Made by a program: the position numbers and the translations under genes. From positions 1 through 18,958 of the forward strand of contig PAYW01000037.1 of NCBI GenBank assembly GCA_002715425.1: a stretch of 18,958 nucleotides of DNA. The letters run 5' to 3'. The stretch comes from Actinomycetota bacterium. Its GTDB lineage: Bacteria > Actinomycetota > Acidimicrobiia > Acidimicrobiales > UBA8592. Shown in pieces: positions 15,935-18,958 of this stretch (its first letter is position 1; every line of letters begins with the position of its first letter). The notes under the pieces are model-generated. The model worked only from the letters and a program-made list of their open reading frames with translations, ran no database searches and had not been told where the DNA came from.

Positions 15935-18663
15935 GTTTCGACCGCCTCGGCGACGTTAAGAGATAGCACTTGTCGAAGTTGCTCCGTATTCATATCGGTA
16001 AACCAGTCATCTCCAGTGCCGACACTCTTATCAGCTAGCTCTTTTTTGTCAGTAAGAAGCTGGTCAATCTTCTCTTCGAGCGTTCCTTGGCAAACAAGCT
16101 TGTGAACAAAAACTGTTTGCTCTTGACCTATTCTCCATGCCCTATCTGTTGCTTGATCTTCTACAGCCGGGTTCCACCATCGGTCAAAGTGGATAACTCG
16201 ATTTGCCGCTGTTAAGTTCAGTCCGGTTCCGCCAGCTTTCAGAGAAACGAGAAGGATGGGAGTATCTGTCCCAGCTTGAAAAGACGAAATCATCGAGTCG
16301 CGCTTCGCTCTTGGAACACCTCCATGAAGGAATGATGGTTGTTGGCCGATGATTCCAGATAAATGTTCTGCTAATAGATCACCCATTTTACGGTATTGAG
16401 TGAAAAGAAGTAGCTGTTGATCAGCTGCGAGAATATCATCGACGAGTTCTTCTAGTCTGGTAAGTTTTCCAGAACGTCCTACAATGCTGCTTCCATCTGA
16501 AAGGAATTGGGCGGGATGGTTACAGATTTGTTTCAATTTCGTAAGGGTCGCAAGGATTAGTCCCTTTCGTTTCATTCCTTCACTTTGTGAAGCTTCAGTT
16601 AAAAAGTCATCGAGCACAGCCTTATACAAAGCAGCTTGTTCATGTGTTAATTTTGCCCAAGCGACCTGTTCAATTTTCTCAGGTAAGTCTGGGATGAGGC
16701 TTTTATCATCTTTCGTTCTTCGGAGAATGAAAGGGTCAGTAAGGCGTCGCATGCTCTCAAGCGCTGACGGGTCATTGTGAGTTTCGATAGGAGTAGCAAA
16801 TTTCTCTCGGAACCATGAAATTCCTCCTAACATTCCTGGATTTACAGCGTCGAGGATTGCCCATAGCTCCGAAAGCCTATTTTCAACCGGTGTTCCAGTT
16901 AACGCTATTTTCTGATGAGCCTGAATTTCCCTAACAGCTATCGCGGCATTTGTGTGATGATTTTTTATGAATTGGGCTTCATCACATATAAGTAGATCCC
17001 ATTGGACTTTAGCTAAGTCGTGAATATCACGCGTTGCTGTCGCATATGTGGTCACTACAATATGAGATTCTTGAATGGAGTTGATCAAAGATGGTCCTGT
17101 TGGACGTCCACCACCATGTGCTATAAGCACGTTGAGGCTGGGAGTGAATTTTTTTGCTTCTGATTCCCAGTTGTGAACTACAGAAAGTGGGCATATTACT
17201 AATGTCGGTTTCGCTGCATTTCGGCTTAAGATGTGGGCAAGCGCCGTAGGTGTCTTCCCTAATCCCATATCATCAGCCAGACAGCCTCCTAATCCAAGTT
17301 TGCTAAGAAATTGAAGCCATGCGAGTCCTCTTCGTTGATATGGGCGAAGATCTCCTGAGAAGTATTCAGGTTCGGTTGCTTCTTCAAGTGATTCATCCGG
17401 TAATCCTTCTAAAAGTCGAACAATCCATTGTTCTGCAGCTGTTGTTTCAGTCAGAAGCATTTCAACATTGCTTTCATCACTGTTGTCCTCATAGTCCTTT
17501 TCTGAACTGAATCGGAGGAGCTCAGCTGGCGAAAGTAAATTTGCTTGTTGTTTTCTTTGGGATAAGACTTCGAGCGCAGTTTGGGCTTGATGTGCGTCAA
17601 TATTTACCCATTCCCCTTTTAGTTGAATTAGACCGGTTTTCGCTTCTGCAAGGATTTTTAGGTCTTCTTCGTTAAGGGGGTTATCTCCAAGAACAATATT
17701 CCAATCGACATCTACCATCGCTACCCCTAGATTTGAGGAGACTCCTCCTCGTTCACTTGGAGTTGCTTCACCTACAAGTTTGAACTGTTTTCGTATGAGG
17801 CCCTTCGGGACAAGAATAGGTACTCCGATAATTTCGCATAAATATAAACCATCAAGTAGCAAGATTGACGCTTCTGGGAAATTTAGATTTAGTTTTCCGG
17901 TATGTGCTTCAGTTTCGAGTCTGTCTAAGCCTGGAACAGAATTTGCAAGCCGTCGGGAAATTTGAAGGATGTATTGTCGCAGCGGCTCTATAGATTTTCC
18001 GTTAGTTATTTGTTGAGCTGAGGGTGTTTCTTCCCAGCATTCATTCCATAAAACAACTGCCGAAGGATCTTCGGTTGAGTAGGCTTCGAACTCTAATCCC
18101 CAAAGTTCCTCATCGTTTCCTGGTATAAGCCGGCCTCTGCACTTAATAGAAGGCGATCCTTCAAGACGGGCTTTCACAAGTCCTAGATCTGAACTGACCT
18201 TTAAAAAAGCTATCTCGTGTTGTTCCGTGTCTGCTTCTATATTGCCTATTGGATCGTATAGTCCGCCCATAAATCTGCGTAAGGCAGTTACTGATGATTT
18301 TCGTGATCGTGGAAATGTTGGTTTCCAACCTGAATACTTTAGACCAGTCCGACATCCAGCATCTATGAGATGTTGGATAATCAAATGAGTTGAGGCTGAT
18401 TTTTTAGGGGTAACTACCGGTGGTTTAGATTTATCAAGTTGTTCAACTTGTTCTGCTACGGCTGGATCATTTATGCAGTCCCATGAGGCTTTCCAGTGGA
18501 GGCCGTCAATTTCAAGTTCTGGAAGGACATAGCCATTTACGATCAGGTCGATACTAAGTTCTACAGCTTGGTGTAACCATCGGAGTGATGGAGACCAGCG
18601 GCTTGTTGGGTATTTGGATGCGAAAAGTTGCACTACCTCAGATGGGTCTGCAATTAAACCCAT
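15931..18663 (-). CDS. SNF2-family DNA-dependent ATPase/helicase
   Basis: This is a large superfamily 2 ATPase of the bacterial SNF2 class, related to the Rad54/HepA-type remodelling motors that translocate on double-stranded DNA and displace proteins. Numbering from the ATG at 18663 (910 residues), motif I is LADDMGLGKTPTAL with Lys470, motif II is CDEAQ at 560-564, and motif III is LTGTPVENRLSELWA. The C-terminal RecA lobe has LLLFTQYRKMGDLL and LVSLKAGGTGLNLTAANRVI, then DRWWNPAVEDQATDRAWRIG. Residues about 250-410 correspond to the SNF2-associated domain typical of actinobacterial homologues. The first ATG is probably not the start, because the frame remains open upstream (see the separate entry). 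Its stop overlaps the SWIM gene, and lysC ends directly upstream. The role in DNA repair or transcription is unproven. Confidence 0.92.
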   Translation of the reverse strand: MGLIADPSEVVQLFASKYPTSRWSPSLRWLHQAVELSIDLIVNGYVLPELEIDGLHWKASWDCINDPAVAEQVEQLDKSKPPVVTPKKSASTHLIIQHLIDAGCRTGLKYSGWKPTFPRSRKSSVTALRRFMGGLYDPIGNIEADTEQHEIAFLKVSSDLGLVKARLEGSPSIKCRGRLIPGNDEELWGLEFEAYSTEDPSAVVLWNECWEETPSAQQITNGKSIEPLRQYILQISRRLANSVPGLDRLETEAHTGKLNLNFPEASILLLDGLYLCEIIGVPILVPKGLIRKQFKLVGEATPSERGGVSSNLGVAMVDVDWNIVLGDNPLNEEDLKILAEAKTGLIQLKGEWVNIDAHQAQTALEVLSQRKQQANLLSPAELLRFSSEKDYEDNSDESNVEMLLTETTAAEQWIVRLLEGLPDESLEEATEPEYFSGDLRPYQRRGLAWLQFLSKLGLGGCLADDMGLGKTPTALAHILSRNAAKPTLVICPLSVVHNWESEAKKFTPSLNVLIAHGGGRPTGPSLINSIQESHIVVTTYATATRDIHDLAKVQWDLLICDEAQFIKNHHTNAAIAVREIQAHQKIALTGTPVENRLSELWAILDAVNPGMLGGISWFREKFATPIETHNDPSALESMRRLTDPFILRRTKDDKSLIPDLPEKIEQVAWAKLTHEQAALYKAVLDDFLTEASQSEGMKRKGLILATLTKLKQICNHPAQFLSDGSSIVGRSGKLTRLEELVDDILAADQQLLLFTQYRKMGDLLAEHLSGIIGQQPSFLHGGVPRAKRDSMISSFQAGTDTPILLVSLKAGGTGLNLTAANRVIHFDRWWNPAVEDQATDRAWRIGQEQTVFVHKLVCQGTLEEKIDQLLTDKKELADKSVGTGDDWFTDMNTEQLRQVLSLNVAEAVET

Positions 18664-18879
18664 TACTGAAGTATCACCATGTCCCGGAATTTCTATATCG
18701 ATGGTTTCAGCTCTTGCATCACGGGTAGACCACTGATTTCCTAGATAAGCCGCTGCGAGGCGGCGAAGGCCACTGCTGGGTATAGCGTGGTCTTGCTCCC
18801 AACCCCAGAAAGCTGCATTGCTTCCTACCCAGGTTACATGGAGGGAACTTTGTGAAGTTCGTTCAATGATGGGCCTCAG
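18664..18879 (-). other. N-terminal extension of the SNF2 gene with a non-canonical start
   Basis: The SNF2 frame is open upstream of the ATG for 73 codons, to a stop at 18885-18883. It encodes SSLHVTWVGSNAAFWGWEQ, which fits the conserved N-terminus (LHxxW...WxE) of actinobacterial SNF2 proteins. No in-frame ATG, GTG or TTG lies in this stretch. Candidate starts are CTG at 18879 (its CTGA overlaps the lysC stop), ATC at 18870 or ATT at 18867, with AAAGG and AGG upstream. The full protein would be about 978-982 residues. Confidence 0.7.
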
Positions 18880-18958
18880 CCTTTATCTAATTCGAACGCC
18901 TTATGTAGCGCTACGGTAGCACGATCAACATCTTCTCTTGCGACCACGCATGACACTC
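18876..18958 (-). CDS. lysC: Aspartate kinase, last 26 codons only (gene runs off the window)
   Basis: At the right edge the minus strand encodes VSCVVAREDVDRATVALHKA followed by FELDKG and TGA. This is the typical C-terminal helix and tail of aspartokinase ACT domains (SxVV...ALHxAFxL). The enzyme phosphorylates aspartate in the first step of the lysine/threonine/methionine pathway. The call rests on 26 residues, but asd, the next enzyme in the pathway, lies downstream on the same strand, which supports it. The stop overlaps or abuts the SNF2 start region. The bulk of the gene lies beyond the window. Confidence 0.75.
   Translation of the reverse strand, partial: VSCVVAREDVDRATVALHKAFELDKG

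Overview
The window looks like a chromosomal segment of an Actinomycetota bacterium. The markers are a WhiB-family Fe-S regulator, a GlnR-like OmpR-family regulator beside a type I glutamine synthetase, and an SNF2 ATPase paired with a SWIM zinc-finger protein. Base composition is moderate to AT-rich by eye, genes are tightly packed, several starts are GTG or TTG, and there are no insertion sequences, phage genes or CRISPR arrays. That fits a streamlined low-GC actinobacterium such as the aquatic Acidimicrobiia, but this placement is inference.

Left part (1-6300). The 3' part of glutamine synthetase is followed by a GlnR-like regulator, which makes a nitrogen-control pair. Next come, on the minus strand, an unlisted 57-aa membrane peptide and a RidA-family protein. 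A Tat-exported lipoprotein with a thioredoxin-like fold follows on the plus strand. Then come the divergent Fe-S maturation genes erpA-like and mrp/apbC, which share a symmetric -10 element, and a minus-strand pair: fxsA and a metallo-beta-lactamase-fold protein that has lost nearly all its metal ligands.

Middle (6400-12750). selA and selB form a compact selenocysteine operon without selC or selD in view. They are followed by deoD (purine nucleoside phosphorylase), which converges on a whiB-like gene with overlapping stop codons. Next are an NfeD-family membrane protein and a STAS-domain anti-sigma-factor antagonist on the minus strand, and a divergent single-domain response regulator.

Right part (12750-18958). 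A tRNA-Pro(CGG) gene is followed by a membrane-anchored predicted zinc metallopeptidase and a short MazG-type pyrophosphohydrolase. The minus strand then carries, in transcription order, the last codons of aspartate kinase (lysC), an SNF2-family ATPase, a SWIM-domain protein and aspartate-semialdehyde dehydrogenase (asd). The first two steps of the aspartate pathway therefore bracket a DNA-remodelling ATPase pair, with stop/start overlaps or very short gaps between lysC, SNF2 and SWIM. The SNF2 coding frame stays open about 72 codons upstream of its first ATG and encodes a plausible conserved N-terminus there, so its start is probably non-canonical.

I did not find a clear-cut novel defence or mobile system. 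The best candidates for new biology are the lysC-SNF2-SWIM-asd arrangement, the degenerate metallo-beta-lactamase-fold protein, the membrane metallopeptidase and the small membrane peptide.
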